Shown in pieces: positions 8,211 through 16,590 of a DNA stretch of 64,000 nucleotides. The notes under the pieces are model-generated. The model searched no databases. It worked only from the letters and a program-made list of their open reading frames with translations, and was not told where the DNA came from. The translations under genes were made by a program, and so were the position numbers. Location: contig NZ_CP025197.1 of NCBI RefSeq assembly GCF_002844395.1, positions 2,294,001-2,358,000 of the forward strand, in the 5' to 3' direction. The number at the start of each line of letters is the position of its first letter. The stretch's first letter is position 1. Source of the DNA: Acetivibrio saccincola (lineage in GTDB: Bacteria > Bacillota > Clostridia > Acetivibrionales > Acetivibrionaceae).

Positions 8211-9284
8211 TTATGTAATTTTTGCCATGGTGGATTCCATACACAGTTTAACAGCTTCAAAATCCATATTTGGTGCATAATAAGCTTCTATATCATCATG
8301 TATGCTTTTTGCCCTTACAATATTTTTAATTCCTGTCCCCAACAAAAAACCAAAATTCTGCTTGTTTTCTTCAAGTACCAGTTCATTTATGAAAGACTTA
8401 TTAGTAAATTCATCAAAATCAATACATTCTTCAAATTCAACATCTGCAAAATGGTATTCATTTGATGTTGTAAATGAAATATTTAGCTCCCTTATTATTA
8501 AATGTTCAAGTTTAAAAGGATCCAGTGCGCAGTAAAAAGATTCTACATCAAATCCTCTTTCTGTTGCGGCTGTTTTTATTTTTTCAAGGAATACCTCCGT
8601 CCCTGTACCTGGCTTTCCGCTGACACAATAAATTTTATCTGTATCTAATACTGTAGAAAGATAATTCACAAGTCCCTTTGGAGTGATAGCGCTTGCAAAA
8701 AGTTTTCTTTCTCTCCCCACCCTATCTGATATTTCTATGTCATTAAATATAATGTTTATAAATTCCTGACTTATCTTATTGATTTTAGAAATATCAGTAT
8801 ATTTTCTTACCATTTCACTGCTGTCATCATAAATTAAATATGCAGCTTTTATATACCTGTATGCCCTTTTAAAATTTTCTTTAACTTCCATGTTGCCTTT
8901 TATTATTTTGTCTTTATTTTTCCTTATTCCATCTTCATCCCAAAAGTCACCTAAATGAATAATTTCATCCACTACTCCGGGATTTTTAGGATCCACTACA
9001 TGTGGCACTGTACCATCTAAAAGCGCCGTTTTTTTTGCAGGTATAACAACCCCGTCTATACTGTCACTGTCACTTGAACAGTGCATAAACTCCACGTCAT
9101 ATCCCATATCGAGAAACTGTTCCCCTATTTTTTTCATAAAAGTTGATTTTCCAACTCCTGGTCCGCCTTTAATACAAAATATCCTTTCCGCCTCGTCTTG
9201 AGGTAGTATGTAGTCATAATAGCTAAAAAAACCATAGGATGTATTGCCTCCAGGAAACATACGCCTTATTTTGCCTTTTGCCAT
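8211..9284 (-). CDS. Two-domain P-loop ATPase of unknown function (PRK06851-like)
   Basis: The protein has a clear Walker A motif, IKGGPGVGKSTFMKKIG, near residue 40 and a second, degenerate P-loop, VSGKPGTGTEVF, near 220, suggesting a duplicated NTPase with one active site. It resembles a conserved family seen in spore-forming Firmicutes with no assigned role. The start is the ATG at 9282-9284, because GGAGGGG lies seven bases upstream; a TTG further out falls within that ribosome-binding site. It is convergent with gatD. No membrane helix or signal is visible. Confidence 0.7.
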   Translation of the reverse strand: MAKGKIRRMFPGGNTSYGFFSYYDYILPQDEAERIFCIKGGPGVGKSTFMKKIGEQFLDMGYDVEFMHCSSDSDSIDGVVIPAKKTALLDGTVPHVVDPKNPGVVDEIIHLGDFWDEDGIRKNKDKIIKGNMEVKENFKRAYRYIKAAYLIYDDSSEMVRKYTDISKINKISQEFINIIFNDIEISDRVGRERKLFASAITPKGLVNYLSTVLDTDKIYCVSGKPGTGTEVFLEKIKTAATERGFDVESFYCALDPFKLEHLIIRELNISFTTSNEYHFADVEFEECIDFDEFTNKSFINELVLEENKQNFGFLLGTGIKNIVRAKSIHDDIEAYYAPNMDFEAVKLCMESTMAKIT

Positions 9285-9368
9285 AATAAACCCCTCCAAA
9301 AAACATTAAGTATACTATAAAATATGCATATGCCTGGATTATGTGATTTATAAGAATACTTTTATATA

Positions 9369-9731
9369 TCACTTAATATTAGCACCAAATGGTATAAATC
9401 CCAGTTTAGCAAGTTTAAAATGCTGAATCCCAAAAGGTATTCCTATAATTGTAACGCATAATACTATACCAATAAGAAGATGTATTAATGTAATTTCCCA
9501 GCCAAAAAAAATTATCCAAATAATGTTCAAAAAAAGCCCGCCTATTCCAAAATTACCGGCTTCTATTTCTTTTCCAAAGGGCCATAGCACAAAGGAAGCA
9601 ATTTTAAAGCATTGAATTCCAAAAGGAATACCAATAATTGTTATACACATAATCAGCCCTGCCAGCATCCACACTAATGCCGCTACCAAACCTCCAAATA
9701 TAAGCCATATAATATTACCCAGACATCCCAT
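9369..9731 (-). CDS. yccF: YccF-family membrane protein
   Basis: 120-aa membrane protein made of two similar halves, each ending in a near-identical motif: CITIIGIPFGIQCFKIA and CVTIIGIPFGIQHFKLA. This internal duplication is diagnostic of the YccF (DUF307) family; function unknown, inner membrane. The ATG at 9729-9731 is preferred over the upstream GTG because GAGGTG is correctly spaced from it. It appears monocistronic. Confidence 0.8.
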   Translation of the reverse strand: MGCLGNIIWLIFGGLVAALVWMLAGLIMCITIIGIPFGIQCFKIASFVLWPFGKEIEAGNFGIGGLFLNIIWIIFFGWEITLIHLLIGIVLCVTIIGIPFGIQHFKLAKLGFIPFGANIK

Positions 9732-9957
9732 TTTTTTCACCTCACATTAAAAATATGTAATAAACATTATTATTCATTAAATTTGTTCCAATTACAGTTT
9801 ATGTTGAATGAGTAACAAATAACAAAACAAAAGTTTTTATTATTTAAAAATTTTTTTAAAAAAGACTAAAGTTTTTTTTTATTTTTATCGATATGTATAC
9901 TGACAATGAAAAAACAATTTAATATTTACATATTTACTCCCCTAATTACTCCCCAAA

Positions 9958-10008
9958 ACCGTGCATTCTCCCCTCTCATTTTTTTTGGAATGCCACGGTC
10001 TTTTTTTT
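9958..10008 (+). terminator. Plus-strand terminator in the yccF-cbiO gap
   Basis: ACCGTGCATTC (9958-9968) pairs with GAATGCCACGGT (9988-9999, one bulged C) and is followed on the plus strand by eight T (10001-10008). No plus-strand gene precedes it. It may end an unannotated small transcript, or serve cbiO weakly on the minus strand. The remainder of 9732-10072 is A/T-rich with poly-A and poly-T runs and no convincing gene; the open frame around 9906-10088 is of low complexity. Confidence 0.5.
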
Positions 10009-10072
10009 ATCCTTTCATTACCTTTTTTTACCTTGATATAATGACACCAAAACCGCTATTGCTTTTTATAAT

Positions 10073-10912
10073 CTATACCTTTTTATAATTTATAACACTT
10101 AGCAATTGTTCCTTTGCCTCTTTTATGTTTACAGGTATTTTCACATTTATCCCTTCTTCTCTTAAGCTGTGAAAAAGTTTTGACAAAATAGGGGGCTCAA
10201 GTCCAACATCTTCAAAAATTCCAACATTGCTAAAAAGCTCCCTTGGTCCCTCCCCGCTTATTATTTTGCCGTCACTTATTAAGTAAATTTTATCTGCTAT
10301 TTCCGGTACAATATCTAAATCATGGGTGGTTATAATAAGTGTTATTCCAAACTCCTTATTTATTTTGTTTAAAAGGAACAGAATATCACTTTTTGAACTA
10401 ACATCCAAAGAATTAAAAGGCTCATCCATTACCAGTATTTTAGGTTTGTTTGCAATGGCACCTGCCAGTGCCACTTTTTTCTTCTGCCCGCCGCTTAAAT
10501 AATGGGGAATTTTATTTAAGATATCTTCTATTTTTAATAAAGCAGCTATCTCCCTTACTCTTTTATCAATTTCATTTTTATCCACCTTGTCATTTCTCAT
10601 TGTAAAAGCTATATCATCATATACCGTAGGCCCTATAATCTGCTCATCCACATTTTGAAACACCACACCTATGTACTTTCTAACCTTCTCAAAATTTTTA
10701 TAAGGATCCATTCCTAAAACTTCAACTTCCCCGTCCACCGCCTTTAGTAAGCCAAGAATATGAGAAATAAGAGTAGTTTTCCCTGCCCCGTTAGGACCTA
10801 ATATAACCACTCTCTCCCCCGGGTTTACCAAAAACTCCAAGCCGCATAGATGAACTTCCGTTTTATCCGGATAAAAGTGTTTTAAACAATTTACCTTTAC
10901 AATAGGATTCAA
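10073..10912 (-). CDS. cbiO: Cobalt/nickel ECF transporter ATPase CbiO
   Basis: ABC ATPase energising an energy-coupling-factor importer for Co2+ or Ni2+. It shows Walker A LGPNGAGKTTL (about residue 38), Q-loop VFQNVDEQI, signature HYLSGGQKKKVALAGA (about 137), Walker B ILVMDEPFNSLD and the switch His in TTHDLD. Length 279 aa is normal. It overlaps the end of cbiQ by four bases (ATGA), showing operon structure cbiM-cbiQ-cbiO. Substrate choice between cobalt and nickel cannot be read from this subunit. Confidence 0.9.
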   Translation of the reverse strand: MNPIVKVNCLKHFYPDKTEVHLCGLEFLVNPGERVVILGPNGAGKTTLISHILGLLKAVDGEVEVLGMDPYKNFEKVRKYIGVVFQNVDEQIIGPTVYDDIAFTMRNDKVDKNEIDKRVREIAALLKIEDILNKIPHYLSGGQKKKVALAGAIANKPKILVMDEPFNSLDVSSKSDILFLLNKINKEFGITLIITTHDLDIVPEIADKIYLISDGKIISGEGPRELFSNVGIFEDVGLEPPILSKLFHSLREEGINVKIPVNIKEAKEQLLSVINYKKV

Positions 10913-11616
10913 AAAACAATCACTCCCGCTAGAATAATTATAGATATTAGTACATACAAAAAATCTAAAAGTTTGAATTTTTTATCTTCATGCCAGTTTA
11001 TAATCCCGCCGCTGTATCCCCTTAAGGAAAAAATCTGATACATGCGGTTGCTCATATCTATTGAATGTATAACCATAACACCTATAGCACCTGCTACATT
11101 TTTTAAATTCGCAAAAATATTAAAAGCCCTGTAGCCGCCTCTAAGTCTCATACTTTTAATTAAATTCTCTATTTGATCAATAAATATAAACAAGGCTCTG
11201 TATGTAAAAAGAAATATATCCACTAAAAGTTTGGGTAGAAAAAGAGATAAAACCCTAAATATATCCACATAAGATGTGGTTGTTATAAGCAATATCATAT
11301 TAAGTGCCGCCCCCACTGCCTTAAATATTACAATCAGACCATGCTCAAAGGACTGCTGCATCATTATCAATGCAAAAACCAGACTGAAAAAAGCCGGATA
11401 TAATACTAAAACCCCCACAGTTTTAAGAGGTATTCTCGAAAATACCAATATTCCAATAAGAATAAGCATAATCCCCCCTATGTGGACTATGCTGTCAGAA
11501 ACCACAATAGATATTAAAATAAAAAGAGCAAAAATCATTTTGCTGACAGCTTTTAAATTATGAATCACACTATTTCCTGTAATTGATATATTGTCTATTT
11601 CTGCTAAATGATGCAT
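10909..11616 (-). CDS. cbiQ: Cobalt/nickel ECF transporter transmembrane subunit CbiQ
   Basis: T component of the ECF importer, 235 aa with five to six hydrophobic helices. The two coupling motifs with Ala-Arg-Gly-like cores are visible in the cytoplasmic region as SMRLRGGYR (about 154-162) and SLRGYSGG (about 197-204); they contact the CbiO dimer. The ATG has GAGGTATTTT upstream. It lies between cbiM and cbiO with a 4-bp overlap to the latter. Confidence 0.88.
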   Translation of the reverse strand: MHHLAEIDNISITGNSVIHNLKAVSKMIFALFILISIVVSDSIVHIGGIMLILIGILVFSRIPLKTVGVLVLYPAFFSLVFALIMMQQSFEHGLIVIFKAVGAALNMILLITTTSYVDIFRVLSLFLPKLLVDIFLFTYRALFIFIDQIENLIKSMRLRGGYRAFNIFANLKNVAGAIGVMVIHSIDMSNRMYQIFSLRGYSGGIINWHEDKKFKLLDFLYVLISIIILAGVIVF

Positions 11617-11669
11617 TTTAAAATACCTCTGTAAGTTTATTTATCTTAAACAACCCTTTTTATATATAA

Positions 11670-12455
11670 TTATTTATCAGTCACTGCCGTATTTGATTCA
11701 CCTGTTATATCAGGTCTTATCTTATTAAAGAATTTTACTATTAATCCTGTTCCCATTGATTCTGTAAAAATTCCCAATAATAAAATTATTACAATAGCAG
11801 TCCATCCTGAAAAAAACAAAAATTTCACATCTTTTACATCATGCCCCTCTTCATTATACTCTCCGCCATGTTGCTGCTGCAAGTGGCCGTCCTCATGTTT
11901 TTGGTGCACCCCTTCATTAGAGTGTTCCACTTCATGATGGTGATCTAAAAACTTATGTAAAAAAACCTCATACCCTCCGGTAGTAATGCCTATAAGGCCA
12001 ATCATCATGGTCATAGATACAATTACTCCAATTGCAGTGGCAATACTTGCACTTTTAAAAGGAGTCAATTTTTTGGACAAAAGTCTAAACAGCATACTTC
12101 CCACAAAAGCTTCAGCACCTATTATAATTGTATTAAGACCAACAATTGTCATACCTCCATGCCCAAAAAAAGCAAGTAAAAAGTTTACTACAAATATTGC
12201 AATAAACCCAAGTGCCGGTCCTGCTATAATAGCCGACAAAACAGCTAAGCTCAAATGAACGGGCAGAGGACCAAGGGGTACCGACATTCCTACAATCATT
12301 AAAGCTGCAACCACTCCTGTCATAGGAATTTTTTTCTTTAAATCTGTTTTCTCAACTTTTCGTAAAATAAGAAATATAATAAGTCCAACAATTAAGTAAC
12401 CTCCCAATCCCCAAAAGGCAGAGATTACTCCGTCTGATATGTGAATGTGACTCAT
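11670..12455 (-). CDS. cbiM: Cobalt/nickel ECF substrate-binding subunit CbiM with His-rich loop
   Basis: S component that binds the metal ion. The N-terminus SHIHISDGVISAFW is the family's metal-binding start, though the usual Met-His is here Met-Ser-His. Six to seven membrane helices follow. Between helices near residues 168-205 is a long hydrophilic loop with about 13 His and many Glu/Asp, which may gather metal ions outside the membrane. No cbiN gene is present; this loop may take its place. AAAGGAG precedes the ATG. First gene of the cbiMQO operon. Confidence 0.88.
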   Translation of the reverse strand: MSHIHISDGVISAFWGLGGYLIVGLIIFLILRKVEKTDLKKKIPMTGVVAALMIVGMSVPLGPLPVHLSLAVLSAIIAGPALGFIAIFVVNFLLAFFGHGGMTIVGLNTIIIGAEAFVGSMLFRLLSKKLTPFKSASIATAIGVIVSMTMMIGLIGITTGGYEVFLHKFLDHHHEVEHSNEGVHQKHEDGHLQQQHGGEYNEEGHDVKDVKFLFFSGWTAIVIILLLGIFTESMGTGLIVKFFNKIRPDITGESNTAVTDK

Positions 12456-12575
12456 ATTTTGCTTTCTCCTTTAATTAGTTTATTAAAAACAAGCTAAAAT
12501 AAATATGTTTTATATAGATTCTAACCCTTTTACAAATAATAATAACAATTTCTTCTCAACCTGTAAAGAAAAAAT

Positions 12576-13556
12576 TCAACGGGATAATGCACCTGATATT
12601 TTGTACAGCAGTACATAAATACCGCTTGCTAAAAATACAAACCAGAAAGTTACAAACCTGAAAATAAGGGCAAAAGCCAAAGATTCATAAGCTGCAACAC
12701 CCATAGAAGATAAAAACAAAACCGCAGATGCTTCAAAGCTTCCAAGTCCTCCCGGCAAAAGGGGTACCATCCCTATCATGTATGTTAAATAAGTTATGGC
12801 CAAAATGGGAATATAGCTTATATCAATTGATAAATAAACACAAACCAGATAAGCTTTTAAAGGAAACAAGTTCCATATAATTAATGACAGTACCAATTGA
12901 TAAAAAAGAACCCTCTTTTGCTTAAAAGCCTTTTTTATTGTATTTTTAAAAGTTGTAAGTCCGCCATCCAGCTTATTAATATGTTTTTTTCTTATAAAAG
13001 GTATTTTAGAAGCTATACCAACCATTATCTTTGGATTTATTATTGAAAATACCAACAAAAAAATCAATAGAAAAAGAAAAAGCAAGGATAAAATTAATAT
13101 TTTAAAATGGTTCTCTTTATGGCTTACATAATATAAAAATAAAATAGTTGCCAAAATGTTCATAAACAGAAAAACAATCATACTTATTGTTTTTTGTAAA
13201 ACAATTAAAGCAGAGCCTTTGCTATAAGGTACATTAAATTTATCCTTTAAAATGTACGCTTTTAAAAACTCCCCGCCTGCTTTAACAGACGGGGTTATTG
13301 ATTCTGCTATGGTACCGTACATATTTACATGGAAAATATCTTTAAATTTGATTTTTAATCCTGACGCTTTAGCTAAGTGTATCCACTGTAAATTAATTAA
13401 AAGTATTGTGAAAAGCTGAAGAAAGCAAATAACACTCAGTGCTCTTAAGCTTATTTTGGTAATATTATCAAACATAAGTTTATAATCAGCTGACCAGAGT
13501 ACCGGCAAAATCAGGATTAAAGCTATCAGTATAAGAATTAACCTTTTTACTTTCAC
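12576..13556 (-). CDS. UPF0104 / LPG-synthase-TM family membrane protein
   Basis: Polytopic membrane protein of about eight helices, related to the flippase half of MprF and to AglD. Family motifs: ESITPSVKAGGEFLKAY (about residues 89-105) and MVPLLPGGLGSFEAS near the C-terminus. It lacks the soluble lysyl-transferase domain, so it is more likely a lipid flippase or unknown transporter than an LPG synthase. GTG at 13554-13556 is preferred over GTG at 13562 because AGGAG is then eight bases away. It overlaps the preceding gene by about 70 bases, implying coupled translation. Confidence 0.75.
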   Translation of the reverse strand: MKVKRLILILIALILILPVLWSADYKLMFDNITKISLRALSVICFLQLFTILLINLQWIHLAKASGLKIKFKDIFHVNMYGTIAESITPSVKAGGEFLKAYILKDKFNVPYSKGSALIVLQKTISMIVFLFMNILATILFLYYVSHKENHFKILILSLLFLFLLIFLLVFSIINPKIMVGIASKIPFIRKKHINKLDGGLTTFKNTIKKAFKQKRVLFYQLVLSLIIWNLFPLKAYLVCVYLSIDISYIPILAITYLTYMIGMVPLLPGGLGSFEASAVLFLSSMGVAAYESLAFALIFRFVTFWFVFLASGIYVLLYKISGALSR

Positions 13557-14130
13557 TTTCACTTCTCCTGTCTTTCTTAATGGTAAACATAAAAGTAGAT
13601 TTTAATCCCAAGAATCCCTGTTTAATTTGCTGTATATATATATATTTACAGTTATCAACATGGATTTTTCTCAGCTTTTCAAAGCAAAACAAATTGCTTC
13701 TTAAAAGTATCCTGGTATCATCTGAAAGTTTGTTTGTAATGTTTTCCATTATCTCATCATGGGGCATTGCCTGACGGGCAATATGAATTACCGAAAAATC
13801 ACCGGCATTTATTTTCTGTCCGGATATCAGCCGGGCTTTAACACGATGGGAAAGATTAAGTTTTGAAATAATTTTATTTGCCCCCTCAACTGCAACAGGG
13901 TCCACATCAATTATCATCACCCTTGCCCCTGTCATAGAAGCCATTTGCAAGGCTGTACACGGAATTGACCCCCCACCTATAAAAAGTACTGAATCATTGT
14001 TATCAATCCCTGCCAGCTCCACTTCTTTTTTTACAATTTTTTTATAATAAGCGCTGTATAATTTCATTAATACAGTGCTTTTTGAAAATATCTTTTCCAG
14101 TTCTTTAGTCATAAAGGGTATTAATTTCAT
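13486..14130 (-). CDS. Nicotianamine-synthase-like SAM-dependent enzyme
   Basis: 214-aa protein with a Rossmann-like SAM site, SVLFIGGGSIPCTALQMAS (about 47-65), and an acidic ribose-binding strand, VMIIDVDPVAVEGA. The FIGGGxxPxT pattern and the following ISGQKINAGDFSVIHIA region resemble nicotianamine synthases of archaea and the staphylopine enzyme CntL, which join aminobutyrate units from SAM to make metal chelators. It is shorter than those (about 270-300 aa), lacking the N-terminal helical domain. Its place between feoAB and cbiMQO supports a metal-related role. A plain class I methyltransferase remains possible. Confidence 0.6.
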   Translation of the reverse strand: MKLIPFMTKELEKIFSKSTVLMKLYSAYYKKIVKKEVELAGIDNNDSVLFIGGGSIPCTALQMASMTGARVMIIDVDPVAVEGANKIISKLNLSHRVKARLISGQKINAGDFSVIHIARQAMPHDEIMENITNKLSDDTRILLRSNLFCFEKLRKIHVDNCKYIYIQQIKQGFLGLKSTFMFTIKKDRRSESESKKVNSYTDSFNPDFAGTLVS

Positions 14131-14165
14131 TTTCTACTCCACTCCGTAAATTCATAATAACAAAC

Positions 14166-15932
14166 TTACAATAATAAACTTATTATATTTGAAATCTGAT
14201 TAATCAATCCGCCAACAACAAGGGCTGTAACAAATGTAAAACTGCTTATTATAAGGGCGGTTTTAACACCAAACTCCTTTATTAATACAGCAAAAACAGA
14301 CAGACACGGGAGGTAAAAAAGCGCTACAACTGATGCTACCAAAAGCTGTATGGTAGAAAGATTTAGTTCAAGTAATGGCAAAACTGCAAATTCCCTTCTT
14401 AAAACTCCCAAAATCAGTCCTAAAGTAGCTTCCTTTGGTAAACCCAGCCATCCTCCCACAAATGGTTCAATGAAACCTGCTGCTGCATTTAAAACACCTG
14501 TTTCAACTACCAAAGCCGCAAAAACTATTGCTATCACCATAGGTATTTCAGCTTCAATCATAAAATGTTTTGTCCTGATGGATATTTTCTTTAACAGTGC
14601 CTTAATATCCGGCATTAAAAGGTTTGGTATTTCCAAAAGTATAGGGTCGGATTTTCCCGGAATTAGTTTTTTAGCAATAACCCCGCTTACAAACATGGCA
14701 AAGAATGAAATTAAATACACAGCTATTAAAGCCAAAACAGACTGCTCACCTAAAAGAGATATAAATGCACCTGTCTGTGCAACACATGGGACTGAAAGGG
14801 AAACAATAGAAGCTATTATGATTCTTTCTTTTTTAGTTGTTGCAGCCCTGCTCCCTAAAATAGCCGGCACTGCACATCCATATCCCATAATTATCGGGAT
14901 GATATTTCCACCATTTAGCCCTATTCTTTTTAAAATACCATCCACGAGTACCCCTAACCTTGGCAAGTAGCCGCTGTCCTCTAAGAAAGAAAGAGCAACA
15001 TAAAACAAAAATACGTAAGGAAGTACAAGGGCAAACGGCCACTCTATACCTTTTATCAATACCCCGAATTCACCTACCAGAATATTGTACAATATTCCTT
15101 CAGAGACAAATTTTGAAACTAAAGATTTCACAAAGGGGGCATATAAATTATTTATAATTGGAAGAAGTATCCCGCCTCTTAAGGCTTTTCCCCCTCCAAC
15201 TACTACACCTAACATTAGTGCTATAACCAAAAATGCAATGGGTATTCCCGGAAAAGGCTTTAGCATAAGATCTCCCATTTTTTCTAAAAAAGTAGGGTCA
15301 GACTCTCTTATTTTTTGTACCTTTTTAGCTATATCCTCGGACCTTTTCCACAGCTCATCTTCAGTAAGCTTTTCTCTTTCTTCATCTGTTTTTTTATTGG
15401 AGTAAATAGCTTCTGATACTTTATTTAATATCTCCCTAAGCCCCTTATTTCTTATAGCTATAGTAGGGATAACAGGGGCAGCAAGTTCCTCTTCTAAAGC
15501 CTCAATATCTATTTCTATGCCCTGGTTTGCAGCAACATCACTTAAGTTAACGGCAAAAACCATTGGGATATTTTTCTCCTTTAACTCTAATGCAAGGTAT
15601 AAATTTCTTTCTAAATTTGTTGCATCTATAACACAGATAATTGCATCTGCATTTTCATTTTCAAGGATACTTACCGCCACTTCTTCAGCTTTAGAAGTGG
15701 ATTTTAATGAATAAACCCCAGGAACGTCAATTAAAGTTGCTTTCCTGCCGTTAATATTTATTTCACCTTTTGTAAAACTGACGGTAGTTCCTGTATAGTT
15801 CGATGCTATAACATTCATTCCTGTAAGTTTTGAAAATATAACACTTTTCCCCACATTGGGATTCCCCATAAGCAATACTTTTAACTCATTATCAAAAGCT
15901 GCATTTGATTTTTTTTCTGAATGACAACTCAT
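14166..15932 (-). CDS. feoB: Ferrous iron transport GTPase FeoB
   Basis: Inner-membrane Fe2+ importer with an N-terminal G domain: G1 GNPNVGKSVIF (about residues 23-33), G2 NYTGTTV, G3 DVPG, and G4 NLSD. Two Gate domains follow, carrying conserved Cys in GYGCAVPAILGSR and SVPCVAQTGAF and GVLRREFA. At 588 aa it is on the short side for FeoB but covers all core regions. A Cys/His-containing start (MSCHSEK) is unusual. feoA lies 139 bp upstream in the same orientation, so both probably answer to the Fur site at 16329. Confidence 0.92.
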   Translation of the reverse strand: MSCHSEKKSNAAFDNELKVLLMGNPNVGKSVIFSKLTGMNVIASNYTGTTVSFTKGEININGRKATLIDVPGVYSLKSTSKAEEVAVSILENENADAIICVIDATNLERNLYLALELKEKNIPMVFAVNLSDVAANQGIEIDIEALEEELAAPVIPTIAIRNKGLREILNKVSEAIYSNKKTDEEREKLTEDELWKRSEDIAKKVQKIRESDPTFLEKMGDLMLKPFPGIPIAFLVIALMLGVVVGGGKALRGGILLPIINNLYAPFVKSLVSKFVSEGILYNILVGEFGVLIKGIEWPFALVLPYVFLFYVALSFLEDSGYLPRLGVLVDGILKRIGLNGGNIIPIIMGYGCAVPAILGSRAATTKKERIIIASIVSLSVPCVAQTGAFISLLGEQSVLALIAVYLISFFAMFVSGVIAKKLIPGKSDPILLEIPNLLMPDIKALLKKISIRTKHFMIEAEIPMVIAIVFAALVVETGVLNAAAGFIEPFVGGWLGLPKEATLGLILGVLRREFAVLPLLELNLSTIQLLVASVVALFYLPCLSVFAVLIKEFGVKTALIISSFTFVTALVVGGLINQISNIISLLL

Positions 15933-15971
15933 ATAATTTCACCGCCTCACCTGTTTAAAGCAATAAATTAT

Positions 15972-15998
15972 CCTTTCATATTTTAAAAATACGAAAGG
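15972..15998. repeat. Inverted repeat between feoA and feoB
   Basis: Arms CCTTTCATATTTT (15972-15984) and AAAATACGAAAGG (15986-15998) pair over 13 positions with one mismatch. There is no strong T tract on the minus strand, so an mRNA-stabilising or partially terminating hairpin between the two cistrons is more likely than full termination. Confidence 0.45.
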
Positions 15999-16071
15999 CT
16001 TTTATCTCTTTAAAATATATTAATCCCAAGAATACAAAATAAAGAAAATTAAATATTTTAAATGATATTTC

Positions 16072-16296
16072 TTAGCTTACATATTTAACTTCAATTTTTT
16101 TTGCTATATCCCTTGAAAGGGCAACATTTCTTTTGCCAAGTCTTACCACTACAGGACCTCCAAAAGGCTGTCTTGTCATTGAAGTTATTACCGTCCCTTC
16201 TCTAAAACCCATTGATTTTAATAATCCGATTTCAGGTAGTTTTTTTATAACACATTTAGTTGGCTCTTTAATATCGCATAGCACTACTGTATTCAT
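16072..16296 (-). CDS. feoA: Ferrous iron transport protein FeoA
   Basis: 74-aa SH3-like cytosolic partner of FeoB, recognised by IGLLKSMGFREGTVITSM and RLGKRNVALSRDIAKKIEV, the typical FeoA core. The start is the ATG at 16294-16296, since GGAGAT lies just upstream; an earlier in-frame ATG has no ribosome-binding site and would add 18 unconserved residues. First gene of the feoA-feoB unit, with a near-consensus promoter and a Fur-like operator in its leader. Confidence 0.88.
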   Translation of the reverse strand: MNTVVLCDIKEPTKCVIKKLPEIGLLKSMGFREGTVITSMTRQPFGGPVVVRLGKRNVALSRDIAKKIEVKYVS

Positions 16297-16328
16297 TTCT
16301 CCATCTCCTTTATTCTCTCTTTTCTTAT

Positions 16329-16343
16329 TGAAAACGATTCTCA
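16329..16343 (-). promoter_or_regulatory. Fur box upstream of feoA
   Basis: On the minus strand TGAGAATCGTTTTCA fits the 7-1-7 Fur motif TGATAATnATTATCA at 11 of 14 arm positions. It lies immediately downstream of the predicted feoA start site (promoter 16361-16389), the right place for iron-dependent repression. Confidence 0.65.
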
Positions 16344-16360
16344 ATGTCAACTTTAATTAT

Positions 16361-16389
16361 ATTTTACTCTATAACTTGTAGATTGTCAA
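16361..16389 (-). promoter_or_regulatory. feoA promoter
   Basis: Perfect TTGACA (16384-16389), 17-bp spacer, TAAAAT (16361-16366) on the minus strand. A second TTGACA (16345-16350) downstream has no good -10 partner. Confidence 0.7.
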
Positions 16390-16486
16390 TACATTATCAA
16401 AGTTTTTATATGATTTTTCACTTTGCATATTCTGAATAAAAAACAAAAATAAGTATTGATTTTTAAGTTATTAAATGGTATGGTAT

Positions 16487-16524
16487 TAAATGTATTTATA
16501 GTATTGTTGGTAAATGTATTTATA
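16487..16524. repeat. Direct repeat TAAATGTATTTATA x2
   Basis: Two exact 14-bp copies (16487-16500 and 16511-16524) spaced 24 bp apart, about 70 bp upstream of the 16591 gene. The spacing is roughly two helical turns, as for an operator bound by a repeated or dimeric regulator; the second copy contains TATAAT-like sequence. Confidence 0.45.
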
Positions 16525-16590
16525 ATAAACATTATGTTACTATTTACCTGTTTGACTAAAGAATTTTGTTAAATTGTAAGGGCGGGTCAT

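Noticed and set aside
9906-10088. 60-codon plus-strand frame before cbiO
   Set aside because: Low-complexity Phe/Ile-rich translation, crosses a terminator hairpin and the end of cbiO, and has no ribosome-binding site.
12456-12575. Cobalamin or Ni/Co riboswitch upstream of cbiM
   Set aside because: The gap is only about 120 bp and shows no conserved box or GC-rich stems.
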